A DNA stretch of 10,299 nucleotides from an uncultured bacterium (GCA_903916135.1 CAIWVT010000677.1:1-10299); one strand, 5' to 3'. Counted from the stretch's first letter, positions 1 to 6,820 are shown. The notes: generated by a model not told the origin, from the letters alone. Program-made: numbers and translations.

Positions 1-561
1 CATCAGGCAAAAGGATTGGAATTTCCGTATGTGTTTGTGAGTGGCATGGAAGAAAATCTGTTTCCTTCGATGCAGTCGTTGCACAGTCGGGATGATTTGG
101 AGGAAGAACGTCGTTTGTTTTATGTGGCTATCACGCGGGCTATGAAACGGCTGACATTGTCGTATGCCGAAAATCGCTATAAATATGGCGAAATGATTTT
201 TAGCGAAGCAAGTCGGTTTATTGATGAGATAGATCCAAAATATATTGATGCGCCTCGCAAAACGCCTCAGCAGAAAATGGACAATCAGTGGAAAGTGAAA
301 ACACCGCCTCCGCCTGTTCAGAAGAAGTCTTTAAAACTAAAGAAATTTGAAGAAAAGCCAGACGATCCGTTTGCACCTTTTTCGGCTTCCGACTCGGATG
401 ATATTTGCGTGGGAATGACAGTGGAGCATCAGCGTTTCGGTTTGGGCAAGGTGCTGTCGGTGGAAGGCAAAGGTCCGAACAAGAAAACTACGGTCTTATT
501 TGATGGCGTTGGCAAAAAGCAGTTGTTGGTGCAATACGCCAAGCTTCGCATTATTCCTTAA
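1..561 (+). CDS. pcrA: PcrA/UvrD-type superfamily 1 DNA helicase, C-terminal part (5' end outside window)
   Basis: This is the last 186 codons of a 3'-5' ATP-dependent DNA helicase involved in excision repair and removal of stalled replication or transcription complexes. The frame is open from base 1, so the gene starts upstream of the window. The first residues, HQAKGLEF followed by GMEENLFPS, match UvrD/PcrA motif V and its downstream loop. EEERRLFYVAITRA (window residues 34-47) is motif VI with the arginine finger. A charged, proline-rich linker (about residues 85-125) leads to a C-terminal domain at about 138-186, with G-x-x-V-x-H-x-x-FG-x-G-x-V and a final YAKLRII. That domain is the small Tudor-like fold of PcrA, known in other bacteria to contact RNA polymerase. 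The linker and tail favour PcrA over Rep. The ATP-binding motifs cannot be checked here. The TTG at 16 is internal and is not the start. Confidence 0.92.
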   Translation, partial: HQAKGLEFPYVFVSGMEENLFPSMQSLHSRDDLEEERRLFYVAITRAMKRLTLSYAENRYKYGEMIFSEASRFIDEIDPKYIDAPRKTPQQKMDNQWKVKTPPPPVQKKSLKLKKFEEKPDDPFAPFSASDSDDICVGMTVEHQRFGLGKVLSVEGKGPNKKTTVLFDGVGKKQLLVQYAKLRIIP

Positions 562-635
562 AGCAATTTAACAGCTTTTCTGCCATCCGTAGGAATTCCC
601 AACTCATATATGGCAAATAAACTCTTGAAAGGAAT

Positions 636-754
636 AAATACCAAATACCAAGCTCCCCGCCTGAATGACTTCAGTCGGACAGGCAAATTCCAAATACCAA
701 ATACCATTTACCTTTTACCTCATACCATTTACCTTTTACCTCATACCATTTACA
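636..754. repeat. Heptanucleotide tandem array, NNNTACC, split by a hairpin element
   Basis: Two copies of AAATACC (636-649) are followed by a 35-bp hairpin-containing stretch (650-684). Ten consecutive heptamers then run from 685 to 754: AAATTCC, AAATACC twice, ATTTACC, TTTTACC, TCATACC, ATTTACC, TTTTACC, TCATACC and ATTTACA. Three heptamers form a 21-bp higher-order unit that occurs about 2.5 times (701-753). The interrupting stretch is 5x7 bp, so the two blocks stay in register. The array fills the gap between the helicase stop and the ABC-F start and ends 29 bp before that start. Heptamer arrays called STRR are known from cyanobacteria. No function can be read from the sequence. Confidence 0.9.
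659..684. repeat. Imperfect hairpin inside the heptamer array
   Basis: GCCTG (659-663) pairs with CAGGC (680-684), and GACT (667-670) pairs with AGTC (673-676). A 3-nt internal bulge lies on each side and a 2-nt loop at the tip. CTGAATGACTTCAG (661-674) offers an alternative fold. It lies about 100 bp after the helicase stop and has no downstream T-run on the + strand, so a Rho-independent terminator is unlikely. It is clearly more GC-rich than the surrounding AT-rich heptamers and could be a copy of a dispersed repeat element. That idea is an inference. Confidence 0.6.
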
Positions 755-783
755 AATAATTTTATACCTTATATTATATATAC

Positions 784-2400
784 ATGATTAGTGTTTCAGA
801 TTTAAGCATACAGTTTGGCAAGCGCATTTTGTTTCAGGATGTGAACTTGCAATTTAACGCGGGCAATTGCTATGGCATCATTGGCGCTAACGGTTCGGGC
901 AAATCAACCCTTTTGAAAGTGCTGTGGGGCGGCATGGAGAGCACGCGTGGACATATCGGTTTTGGCGTGGGCGAACGCCTGTCGGTGTTGAAACAAGACC
1001 ACTCTGCCTTTGATATGTTTTCGGTGATTGACACCGTGATGATGGGACATACAGACCTTTGCACCGTGATGAAAGAGAAAGATGCCATATATGCGAAAGC
1101 AGATTTCTCAGAGAAAGATGGTTTGCGTGCTGCCGAATTGGAAGAGAAATTTGCGGAAATGGATGGTTGGAACGCCGAAAGCGATGCTGCCAGCCTCTTG
1201 AGCGGCATCGGCATCAAAGAAAGTGAGCACAACAAATTGATGAAAGATTTGAGCGGTAAAGAAAAGGTGAAAGTGCTGTTGGCGCAGGCATTGTTTGGCA
1301 AACCCGACAATTTGCTCTTGGATGAGCCTACCAACGATTTGGATTTAGACACGGTGCAATGGTTGGAAAATTATCTGGCGAATTTCGAAAACACCGTCTT
1401 GGTGGTTTCGCATGATAGGCATTTCTTGGATTCTATCTGCACCCATATCGTGGATATTGATTTCAACCGCGTGCAGATGTTTTCGGGCAATTACACCTTT
1501 TGGTACGAATCGAGTCAATTGGCATTGCGCCAGCAACTGAATCAGAACAAAAAAGCTGAAGAGCGCAAGAAGGAACTGTTGGAGTTTATCGCACGTTTTA
1601 GTGCGAATGCATCGAAATCGAAGCAAACCACAAGCCGCAAAAAGATGATTGAAAAGCTGAATATCGAAGAAATAAAGCCATCAACACGGAAATATCCGGG
1701 TATCATTTTTACGCCTGCGCGAGAACCCGGCAACAACATTTTGGAGGTAACGAATCTCACCAAATCGGTGGATGGCGTGGTGCTGTTCAAAGATTTATCG
1801 TTCACCATACAAAAAGATGAGAAGATTATTCTGCTTTCACACGATTCGCGAGCCATGACCAATCTGTTTGAAATCATCAAAGGGCATATCCCTGCCGACA
1901 GCGGCACCTTCGTGTGGGGGCAAACCATCACCAAGGCGTATTTGCCCTTGGAAAATGAACATCTTTTCCTGAAACCTATCACGCTGATTGACTGGCTGGC
2001 ACAATATTCAACCGACACTACGGAACTCTATCTGCGTGGATATTTAGGTAAGATGCTGTTTTCTGGCGAGGAAATCTATAAAAAAGCCAATGTGTTGTCA
2101 GGTGGCGAAAAGGTGCGCTGCATGATTGCCCGCATGATGCTGCGCAATGCCAACATTATGATGTTGGATGCGCCCACCAATCATTTGGATTTGGAATCTA
2201 TTCAGGCATTCAACAATACGCTTATCAAGTTCAAAGGCAACATCCTTATGTCGTCCCATGACCACGAATTTATTCAAACGGTGTGTAATCGCGTCATCGA
2301 AATGGGTCCAAATGGCATGATTGATAAGCAATCGGAATACGACGACTACATCTCGGATGATAGGTTGAAAGAGCAAAGAGCGAGGCTGTATAACGGGTAG
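784..2400 (+). CDS. ybiT: ABC-F family ATPase, YbiT type, with degenerate second nucleotide site
   Basis: A soluble twin-ABC protein of 538 residues. ABC-F proteins bind the ribosomal E site and influence translation or antibiotic protection, and have no membrane domain. NBD1 has Walker A GANGSGKST (34-42), signature-region LSGKE (156-160), Walker B LLLDE (177-181) and H-switch SHD (209-211). The interdomain linker (about 241-310) carries RFSANASKSKQTTSR, closely matching my recollection of E. coli YbiT. NBD2 begins near 319. Its P-loop position reads SHDSRAMTN (352-360), without the glycines and lysine. Its signature LSGGE (438-442) is intact. Its Walker B reads MMLDAPTNHLD, with Ala463 in place of the catalytic Glu. 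H-switch His492 is present. The single canonical site would therefore be NBD1 Walker A/B facing the NBD2 LSGGE. Length is normal for YbiT. The ATG at 784 gives a normal N-terminus, with no clear Shine-Dalgarno. The exact role is unknown. Confidence 0.93.
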   Translation: MISVSDLSIQFGKRILFQDVNLQFNAGNCYGIIGANGSGKSTLLKVLWGGMESTRGHIGFGVGERLSVLKQDHSAFDMFSVIDTVMMGHTDLCTVMKEKDAIYAKADFSEKDGLRAAELEEKFAEMDGWNAESDAASLLSGIGIKESEHNKLMKDLSGKEKVKVLLAQALFGKPDNLLLDEPTNDLDLDTVQWLENYLANFENTVLVVSHDRHFLDSICTHIVDIDFNRVQMFSGNYTFWYESSQLALRQQLNQNKKAEERKKELLEFIARFSANASKSKQTTSRKKMIEKLNIEEIKPSTRKYPGIIFTPAREPGNNILEVTNLTKSVDGVVLFKDLSFTIQKDEKIILLSHDSRAMTNLFEIIKGHIPADSGTFVWGQTITKAYLPLENEHLFLKPITLIDWLAQYSTDTTELYLRGYLGKMLFSGEEIYKKANVLSGGEKVRCMIARMMLRNANIMMLDAPTNHLDLESIQAFNNTLIKFKGNILMSSHDHEFIQTVCNRVIEMGPNGMIDKQSEYDDYISDDRLKEQRARLYNG

Positions 2401-2434
2401 AGTAGGTCTATTTGTTGATTGAGTTTTTTATTTC

Positions 2435-2469
2435 GAGTTCAGAGTTCAGAGTTCAGAGTTCGGAGTTTA
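2435..2469. repeat. GAGTTCA heptamer tandem array (5 units)
   Basis: Five contiguous 7-bp units: GAGTTCA three times, then GAGTTCG and GAGTTTA. The array begins 35 bp after the ABC-F stop codon. The last two copies have diverged, the usual pattern for a slippage-generated array decaying at one end. The sequence differs from the TACC heptamers upstream of the same gene but has the same period. Confidence 0.9.
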
Positions 2470-2636
2470 CGCAATTGGAGTCAAGTATTCATATTGATAG
2501 GTTGATGTTCAAGTATCCGCTACTTATTTTTCATACATAATAACAAAACACGAACTCTCCATTATATTCTTTTTAAGATAGATACAAGCTCAATTTAGGA
2601 GCATTGTCTCAATATTACTAACCGATGAACCCATTT

Positions 2637-2881
2637 TACTATCATGTGTAAGTCACTTACATCGCTATGTAAAACGTTTACGTCGATGTGTAGTATGAAT
2701 ACATCGCTATGTAGAAAACCTACGCCGATGCGTAGCGTCCTTACACTGCTATGTAACATGCCTACACAGATGTGTAGTTTTCTTACACCGATGTGTAGCA
2801 CGCTTACACCGCTATGTAAAAGTATTACACCGATGTGTAAGCGATCTACACCGCTATGTAAGAGGCTTACACAGGCACCTA
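2637..2881. repeat. 21-bp tandem array of near-palindromes with variable spacers (11 full units plus 1 degenerate)
   Basis: Units begin at 2637, 2658, 2679, 2700, 2721, 2742, 2763, 2784, 2805, 2826, 2847 and (degenerate) 2868, a period of exactly 21 bp without slippage. Each has a 14-bp core and a 7-bp spacer. Core A is TACACCGATGTGTA, with arms TACAC/GTGTA. Core B is TACAYYGCTATGTA, with arms TACA(T)/(A)TGTA. From the first unit the order is A'BABABAABAB, alternating with one skipped step at units 7 and 8. Unit 5 reads TACGC-CGAT-GCGTA, a compensatory change in both arms. The bases just outside the core also pair in 7 of 11 units (T/A or C/G) and wobble in two. The inner five spacer bases differ in every unit. 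No function is known to me. A phased binding array for a dimeric protein, or a string of RNA hairpins, are the main possibilities. Confidence 0.95.
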
Positions 2882-2928
2882 TTTCTACAATATCTGTATG
2901 AAATAGATTGATTAAGCTACAAAATATG

Positions 2929-3582
2929 CTAATCCGTGAGGGTAAATTTCACTCTATTGCTTAGCATAGATTCACCCGCAGCATTGGTAGCTGTGATAGC
3001 ATAATATTGACGAGTCATAAGAGGCACATTTTCTATAATGATTTCACGAGAATCAGTACCTGTGTGCCCAATCCTAAATTCAAGCGTTTCGCTATCGGCA
3101 AACACATACACGATATAGGTTCTCTTTTCCTTCAAATGAATTTCCAGACCAGAAAGAGGTTGAAGATATATCTTCACAGTACCCATATCTGCGCCAGCAA
3201 CAATCTTCTTAATTATAAGTTGATTGGGACGTGGGTGAGGCGAAGGCTGCAGATTTAGTTCGAAACCCGACTTCAACAAACTAACCGCATCGTCTTCATA
3301 CAAATCATTTGTATAATTCATCAATTTCTTCAACATTTTGTGCATTTTGCGGGATTCCACCTTTCGGGCTGATTTACTGCCTCCATTATCTGCCGCAGCA
3401 ACCGCATTGCAGGAAGCGTTATACTGATTTCGAAAATCAAGCTCCGCAATAGATGGTGTTATAAAAAGCGCAATATTAAAGTAGATGCCCTTTGTGAGAA
3501 TTATGTACGCAAGCTTGTTTATAGCTTCATAATCCCTATTATCTAAATGAAGCACGGCTCTAATCGAATCAGTTGTTGACAT
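2929..3582 (-). CDS. Hypothetical protein with a fibronectin-III-like C-terminal domain
   Basis: A 217-residue protein of unknown function. I see no signal peptide, so it is probably cytoplasmic or exported by another route. Residues 15-105 look mainly helical, with a basic stretch at 68-87 (SARKVESRKMHKMLKKL). DDAVSLLKSGFEL (97-109) resembles a motif I recall from short Bacteroidota proteins where a helical N-terminus precedes a fibronectin-III-like fold. Residues 119-215 look beta-rich and end in YYAITATNAAGESMLSNRV, the typical end of a fibronectin-III domain. The gene converges on the ABC-F gene, with the 21-bp array starting 48 bp after its stop. A weak -7-like TTACTTTG lies upstream (complement 3646-3653, one mismatch). 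The ATG at 3582 is the first start in frame. Confidence in coding is high and in any role low. Confidence 0.8.
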   Translation of the reverse strand: MSTTDSIRAVLHLDNRDYEAINKLAYIILTKGIYFNIALFITPSIAELDFRNQYNASCNAVAAADNGGSKSARKVESRKMHKMLKKLMNYTNDLYEDDAVSLLKSGFELNLQPSPHPRPNQLIIKKIVAGADMGTVKIYLQPLSGLEIHLKEKRTYIVYVFADSETLEFRIGHTGTDSREIIIENVPLMTRQYYAITATNAAGESMLSNRVKFTLTD

Positions 3583-3711
3583 AATGAAAAATGTTTAGGT
3601 TCCTATCAAATCAATTATTTATAATTCATGATTGAATTCTATTTGCAAAGTAAATGAAAAATTATTACATGGAGATATTTTTTTATTTTTATGTCTTTAA
3701 TTTTTTTTCCG

Positions 3712-3719
3712 TACCTTTG
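3712..3719 (+). promoter_or_regulatory. Bacteroidota-type -7 promoter element TACCTTTG
   Basis: Perfect match to the TAnnTTTG -7 element used by the primary sigma factor in Bacteroidota. It lies 34 bp before the ATG of the T9SS cargo gene in a T-rich region. No good TTTG -33 box is visible; the expected position has TTTT. A leader of about 28 nt is predicted. Confidence 0.7.
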
Positions 3720-3753
3720 TTCTTTATTTTAACTCATTGAAAAAAATCTAATT

Positions 3754-4617
3754 ATGAAAACAAAAATCCTCTCTCTAACAGTTATTATCTGTTTCGCATT
3801 ACAGATAAATTATAGCTCGGCTCAAAATTACAAATCAATATTTGGCAGTACTGCCACAAGTTGGAACGTCATTCCTTTTTGTGCTTATGATTATTTGGTG
3901 AGCAAAACGGTTGTGGCTACTCACGATACCACTATTGCTACCAATACCTATAAAATTATTAATGGGCTTGGCGGTTATTTGCGCGAAGACACCATACAGG
4001 GCAAAGTATGGTTTTATGATGCAACATATCATGAAGAATATTTGGTAATGAATTTAGGATTAAATTTGGGTGATATTTTTGTTTTCTATGATTATGGTAA
4101 TGTTGCCACTCAATGCATTGTTGATAGTGTGTATTATGAAAGTGGTTTGAAACGTGTACGCATCAATGGATCCACGGCTATGTGCAGTTTACATCAGAAA
4201 GTAATTTTTACGGAAGGCAGTGGTCCGAGTTCAAGTTTCAATTATCAACGTAGGAGCAACGGATTTGAAGTCCCTTCATTCATGCTGTGTCATTTTAAAG
4301 ATGGTGTAAGGGTTTTAGGCAATCATCTATTTAAAGACTCATGCAATGTTGTTGAGGTTGGCATCGCCGAAAACAAACTTTCGTCCAATCAAATAACAAT
4401 TTCTCCCAATCCCGCTTCCGACATCATCACCATTGAATCATTATCGAAGGCTTCAAACACTATTGCCATCTATACACTCCAAGGCAAACTCCTCCGACAA
4501 ACCCCCTTGCGTCAAGCCAAAACCGACATCAGCATAGCTGATTTCGATGCGGGGGTTTATATTATCAGAGTGATAGGCGAGGATATTAATATGGCGAAGA
4601 AGATAATAAAGGAATAG
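3754..4617 (+). CDS. Secreted protein with type IX secretion (Por) C-terminal sorting domain
   Basis: A 287-residue exported protein. Residues 1-24 form a classical Sec signal peptide: KTK, a hydrophobic stretch (LSLTVIICFALQI), then SSAQ as a likely cleavage site. Residues 214-287 match the type A T9SS sorting domain (TIGR04183-like): ITISPNPASDIITIES, then an IYTLQGKLL strand, then DFDAGVYIIRVIGED and a basic KKIIKE end. Such proteins cross the outer membrane through the T9SS and are released or anchored to the surface. The middle part (25-205) has aromatic, beta-rich sequence, five cysteines (43, 121, 144, 179, 197) and no enzyme motif that I recognise. It has its own promoter just upstream and appears monocistronic. 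Confidence 0.92.
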   Translation: MKTKILSLTVIICFALQINYSSAQNYKSIFGSTATSWNVIPFCAYDYLVSKTVVATHDTTIATNTYKIINGLGGYLREDTIQGKVWFYDATYHEEYLVMNLGLNLGDIFVFYDYGNVATQCIVDSVYYESGLKRVRINGSTAMCSLHQKVIFTEGSGPSSSFNYQRRSNGFEVPSFMLCHFKDGVRVLGNHLFKDSCNVVEVGIAENKLSSNQITISPNPASDIITIESLSKASNTIAIYTLQGKLLRQTPLRQAKTDISIADFDAGVYIIRVIGEDINMAKKIIKE

Positions 4618-4693
4618 CATGTAGTTTGTTTGTCTTCCATTGGTGAAGTTGCTTTAAGTTTAATAAGAATGAAGCCCCATACAGATTTATTTA

Positions 4694-4701
4694 TAACTTT
4701 G
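4694..4701 (+). promoter_or_regulatory. Bacteroidota-type -7 promoter element TAACTTTG
   Basis: Perfect TAnnTTTG match 22 bp before the ATG at 4724, giving a predicted leader of about 17 nt. No convincing -33 TTTG is present. It probably drives the oxidoreductase and radical SAM genes together. Confidence 0.7.
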
Positions 4702-4723
4702 CATCCATAAAAAAACATAACCT

Positions 4724-5860
4724 ATGAAAATTATTGTTCTTGGCGCCGGTTTGGTGGGTGCGCCTATGGCTATTGACTTAGCTAAAGATAAAGAGTTTGA
4801 GGTGGCTATCGCCGACATCAACACGAAGTCGTTTGCACGATTGAGTGCGTTTGGCATCACGACTGTGCATCAGGATTTGTCTAATCCGCAGACGGTTGGG
4901 GCGCTTGTTAGCAGCTATGATATGGTGGTGAATGCTGTGCCGGGTTTTATGGGGTACCAAACCCTGAAAGCCATCATCGAAGCGGGCAAAAACGTGGTGG
5001 ACATCGCCTTTTTTCCTGAAGACCCCTTCGAGTTGAGCGCTTTGGCATTTCAACATAATGTGATTGCTATTATGGATTGCGGCGTGGCACCCGGCATGAT
5101 GCACATCCTGACGGGCTATGTGGCGCATCTGTTGGACGAAACCGAGACGTCGCTGACCTATGTCGGTGGGCTGCCCGAAATACGCGAGTATCCCTACGAA
5201 TATAAAGCGGTGTTTTCGCCCATTGATGTGATTGAAGAATATACGCGACCCGCACGCTATATCGAGAACTATAAAGAAATTACCCGCGAAGCACTTTCGG
5301 ACACCGAATTGCTGAACTTTGCAGGCATAGGCACCTTAGAGTCGTTCAACAGCGACGGCATCCGCTCTTTGGGCAAGACCATCAAAGCCGCCAACATCAA
5401 AGAAAAGACCTTGCGCTATCCCGGGCATGTGGCGTTGGTGAAGGCTTTGCGCGAAACGGGTTTCTTCTCGCAAGAGGAAGTGGAGGTGAACGGCATGAAG
5501 ATAAAACCCATGGACCTCACCGCCAAATTGCTTTTCCCGATGTGGGAACTCAAAAAAGGCGAGCGCGACCTCACCGTGATGAAAGTGATAGTGGAAGGCA
5601 CCAAAGACGGCAGGAAACTTCGCTATACCTACGATTTGTTAGATAGATATGATGAAGAAACGCAGACCCACTCCATGGCACGCACCACAGGCTACACCGC
5701 CACCGTGGCGCTGCGTATGATTGCATACGGATTATATACGCAGAGAGGTTTGTCGGTGCCCGAATATATTGGCAACTATCCCGATTGCGTGGAATATATG
5801 TTGAGCGAATTGGCGCAACGTGGGGTGAATTATGTGGAGACGATAGAAGAAATTGGATAA
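4724..5860 (+). CDS. Saccharopine dehydrogenase family oxidoreductase (lysine 6-dehydrogenase-like)
   Basis: A 378-residue NAD(P)-dependent oxidoreductase. The N-terminus is a Rossmann fold with GAGLVG (7-12). Asp31 at the end of strand 2 (VAIADIN) suggests NAD rather than NADP as cofactor, by inference. DCGVAPGM (118-125) and TLRYPGH (229-235) are typical of the saccharopine dehydrogenase / lysine 6-dehydrogenase superfamily, and the length fits the single-domain prokaryotic members. Family members act on the epsilon-amino group of lysine or on saccharopine. In Bacteroidota the physiological substrate is often unproven, and a role in lysine or polyamine metabolism is possible. The next gene starts 3 bp after the stop and in the same frame, so the two are probably co-transcribed. 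Confidence 0.88.
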   Translation: MKIIVLGAGLVGAPMAIDLAKDKEFEVAIADINTKSFARLSAFGITTVHQDLSNPQTVGALVSSYDMVVNAVPGFMGYQTLKAIIEAGKNVVDIAFFPEDPFELSALAFQHNVIAIMDCGVAPGMMHILTGYVAHLLDETETSLTYVGGLPEIREYPYEYKAVFSPIDVIEEYTRPARYIENYKEITREALSDTELLNFAGIGTLESFNSDGIRSLGKTIKAANIKEKTLRYPGHVALVKALRETGFFSQEEVEVNGMKIKPMDLTAKLLFPMWELKKGERDLTVMKVIVEGTKDGRKLRYTYDLLDRYDEETQTHSMARTTGYTATVALRMIAYGLYTQRGLSVPEYIGNYPDCVEYMLSELAQRGVNYVETIEEIG

Positions 5861-5863
5861 ACC

Positions 5864-6820
5864 TTGACGGATAAATCGCACATCCAATTTCCGTGGGGCA
5901 GCGCCCGCCGCTTCAATACGTATGCTCATTATTGTCAACAGACTTACGGCACGCGATTGCAGAAACTCAGCATAGATGCAGGCTTCACCTGTCCGAACCG
6001 TGATGGGAAAGTGGGCACAGGTGGCTGCACGTATTGTGTGAATGATGCCTTCAACCCATCCTATTGCGTGCCCGAAAAAAGTATCACGCAACAAATTGAC
6101 GAAGGGATAGAATTTCATCAGTTTCGCTATCGCCGCGCGACAAAATATATCGCCTACTTTCAAGCATATTCCAATACCTATAAAGATATAGCTGCGCTGA
6201 AACAGCTTTATGGTGAAGCCCTCACCCATCCACTGATATCAGGCATTTCGGTGGGTACGCGCCCCGACTGTGTGGATGAGGAGAAAATAGCTTACCTGAG
6301 TGAGTTGGCAAAAACGCATTTCGTTTCTATAGAGTATGGTATAGAATCGTGCTACAATCGCACCTTAGCCGCCATTAACCGCGGGCATACCTACGAAACT
6401 GCCGTGGAGGCTATCCGCATGACTGCCGATCAAAGGCTGTTCATCGCCATGCATATTATCTTGGGGCTACCACACGAGACCCGCCAAGAGATGCTTGCCG
6501 AAGCCGCCCTCCTATCGGCTTTGCCCATCAACAGTTTGAAGCTTCATCAACTGCAAATATTAAAAAACACCGTGATGGAACAGGAATTTCAGCAGCATCC
6601 CTCCGATTTTCATCTGTTCTCCTTGGAAGAATACATAGATTTTGTTATTGATTTCCTGGAGCTTTTGCGCCCCGATATTATCATCGAACGTTTATCAGGC
6701 GAAGCACCTCCGCGCTACTTGGCGCATAGTTCGTGGGGATTGATACGCGCCGACCATGTGCTGACGCAAATTGAGAAACGCATGAGGGAACGCGACACCT
6801 GGCAGGGGAAATTTTATTAA
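5864..6820 (+). CDS. Radical SAM protein, TIGR01212/YhcC family, TTG start
   Basis: A 318-residue radical SAM protein. FTCPNRDGKVGTGGCTYC (41-58) supplies Cys43, Cys55 and Cys58 for the [4Fe-4S] cluster, in the C-x11-C-x2-C spacing of this Elp3-like family. GISVGTRPDCV (127-137), SIEYGIES (155-162) and HIILGLPHET (197-206) are barrel motifs usual for TIGR01212 proteins. The N-terminal PWGSARRFNTYAHYC also fits them. The reaction is unknown; E. coli YhcC is likewise uncharacterised as far as I know. The start is inferred: the frame is closed upstream by the preceding gene's TAA, and no ATG occurs before the cluster motif, so TTG at 5864 is the only common start that keeps the conserved N-terminus. 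Translation is probably coupled to the upstream gene. Confidence 0.9.
   Translation: MTDKSHIQFPWGSARRFNTYAHYCQQTYGTRLQKLSIDAGFTCPNRDGKVGTGGCTYCVNDAFNPSYCVPEKSITQQIDEGIEFHQFRYRRATKYIAYFQAYSNTYKDIAALKQLYGEALTHPLISGISVGTRPDCVDEEKIAYLSELAKTHFVSIEYGIESCYNRTLAAINRGHTYETAVEAIRMTADQRLFIAMHIILGLPHETRQEMLAEAALLSALPINSLKLHQLQILKNTVMEQEFQQHPSDFHLFSLEEYIDFVIDFLELLRPDIIIERLSGEAPPRYLAHSSWGLIRADHVLTQIEKRMRERDTWQGKFY

Larger units (their letters stand above)
2401..2928. other. 528-bp intergenic region between convergent genes, rich in tandem repeats
   Basis: No convincing gene lies here. Positions 2435-2469 hold a GAGTTCA heptamer array and 2637-2881 hold a 21-bp palindrome array, both listed separately. The unique part between them (2470-2636) contains TCAAGTAT twice (2481-2488 and 2509-2516). 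It also has CGAACTCT (2551-2558), the reverse complement of AGAGTTCG at 2455-2462. A possible very degenerate extra repeat unit, TACTAACCGATGAA, sits at 2616-2629, exactly 21 bp before the first clear unit. I see no strong Rho-independent terminator for either converging gene, so the palindromes could serve that role. That is inference. Confidence 0.7.

Noticed and set aside
659..684. Rho-independent terminator for the helicase gene
   Set aside because: The stem is interrupted and followed by AAATTCC rather than a T-run, so I list it only as a hairpin element.
2637..2881. CRISPR array
   Set aside because: The 14-bp repeats and 7-bp spacers are far shorter than CRISPR units, and there are no cas genes in the window.
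2637..2881. Plasmid-type iteron replication origin
   Set aside because: A 21-bp period fits iterons, but there is no rep gene, no AT-rich melting region with DnaA boxes that I can identify, and the surroundings look chromosomal.
2644..2901. An 85-codon + strand frame with a heptapeptide repeat (T-P-M-C-K pattern), and a 68-codon minus strand frame (2595-2801) with LHIGV-type repeats
   Set aside because: A 21-bp period gives 7-residue repeats in every frame, and the unit happens to lack stops on both strands. The conserved bases follow DNA palindrome symmetry rather than codon positions, and no promoter or translation signal is seen.
5732..6229. Long antisense open frame (165 codons) across the dehydrogenase/radical SAM junction, and other antisense frames such as 870-1352 and 1542-2018
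   Set aside because: They lie opposite strongly recognised genes, contain no recognisable domains, and are explained as shadows.
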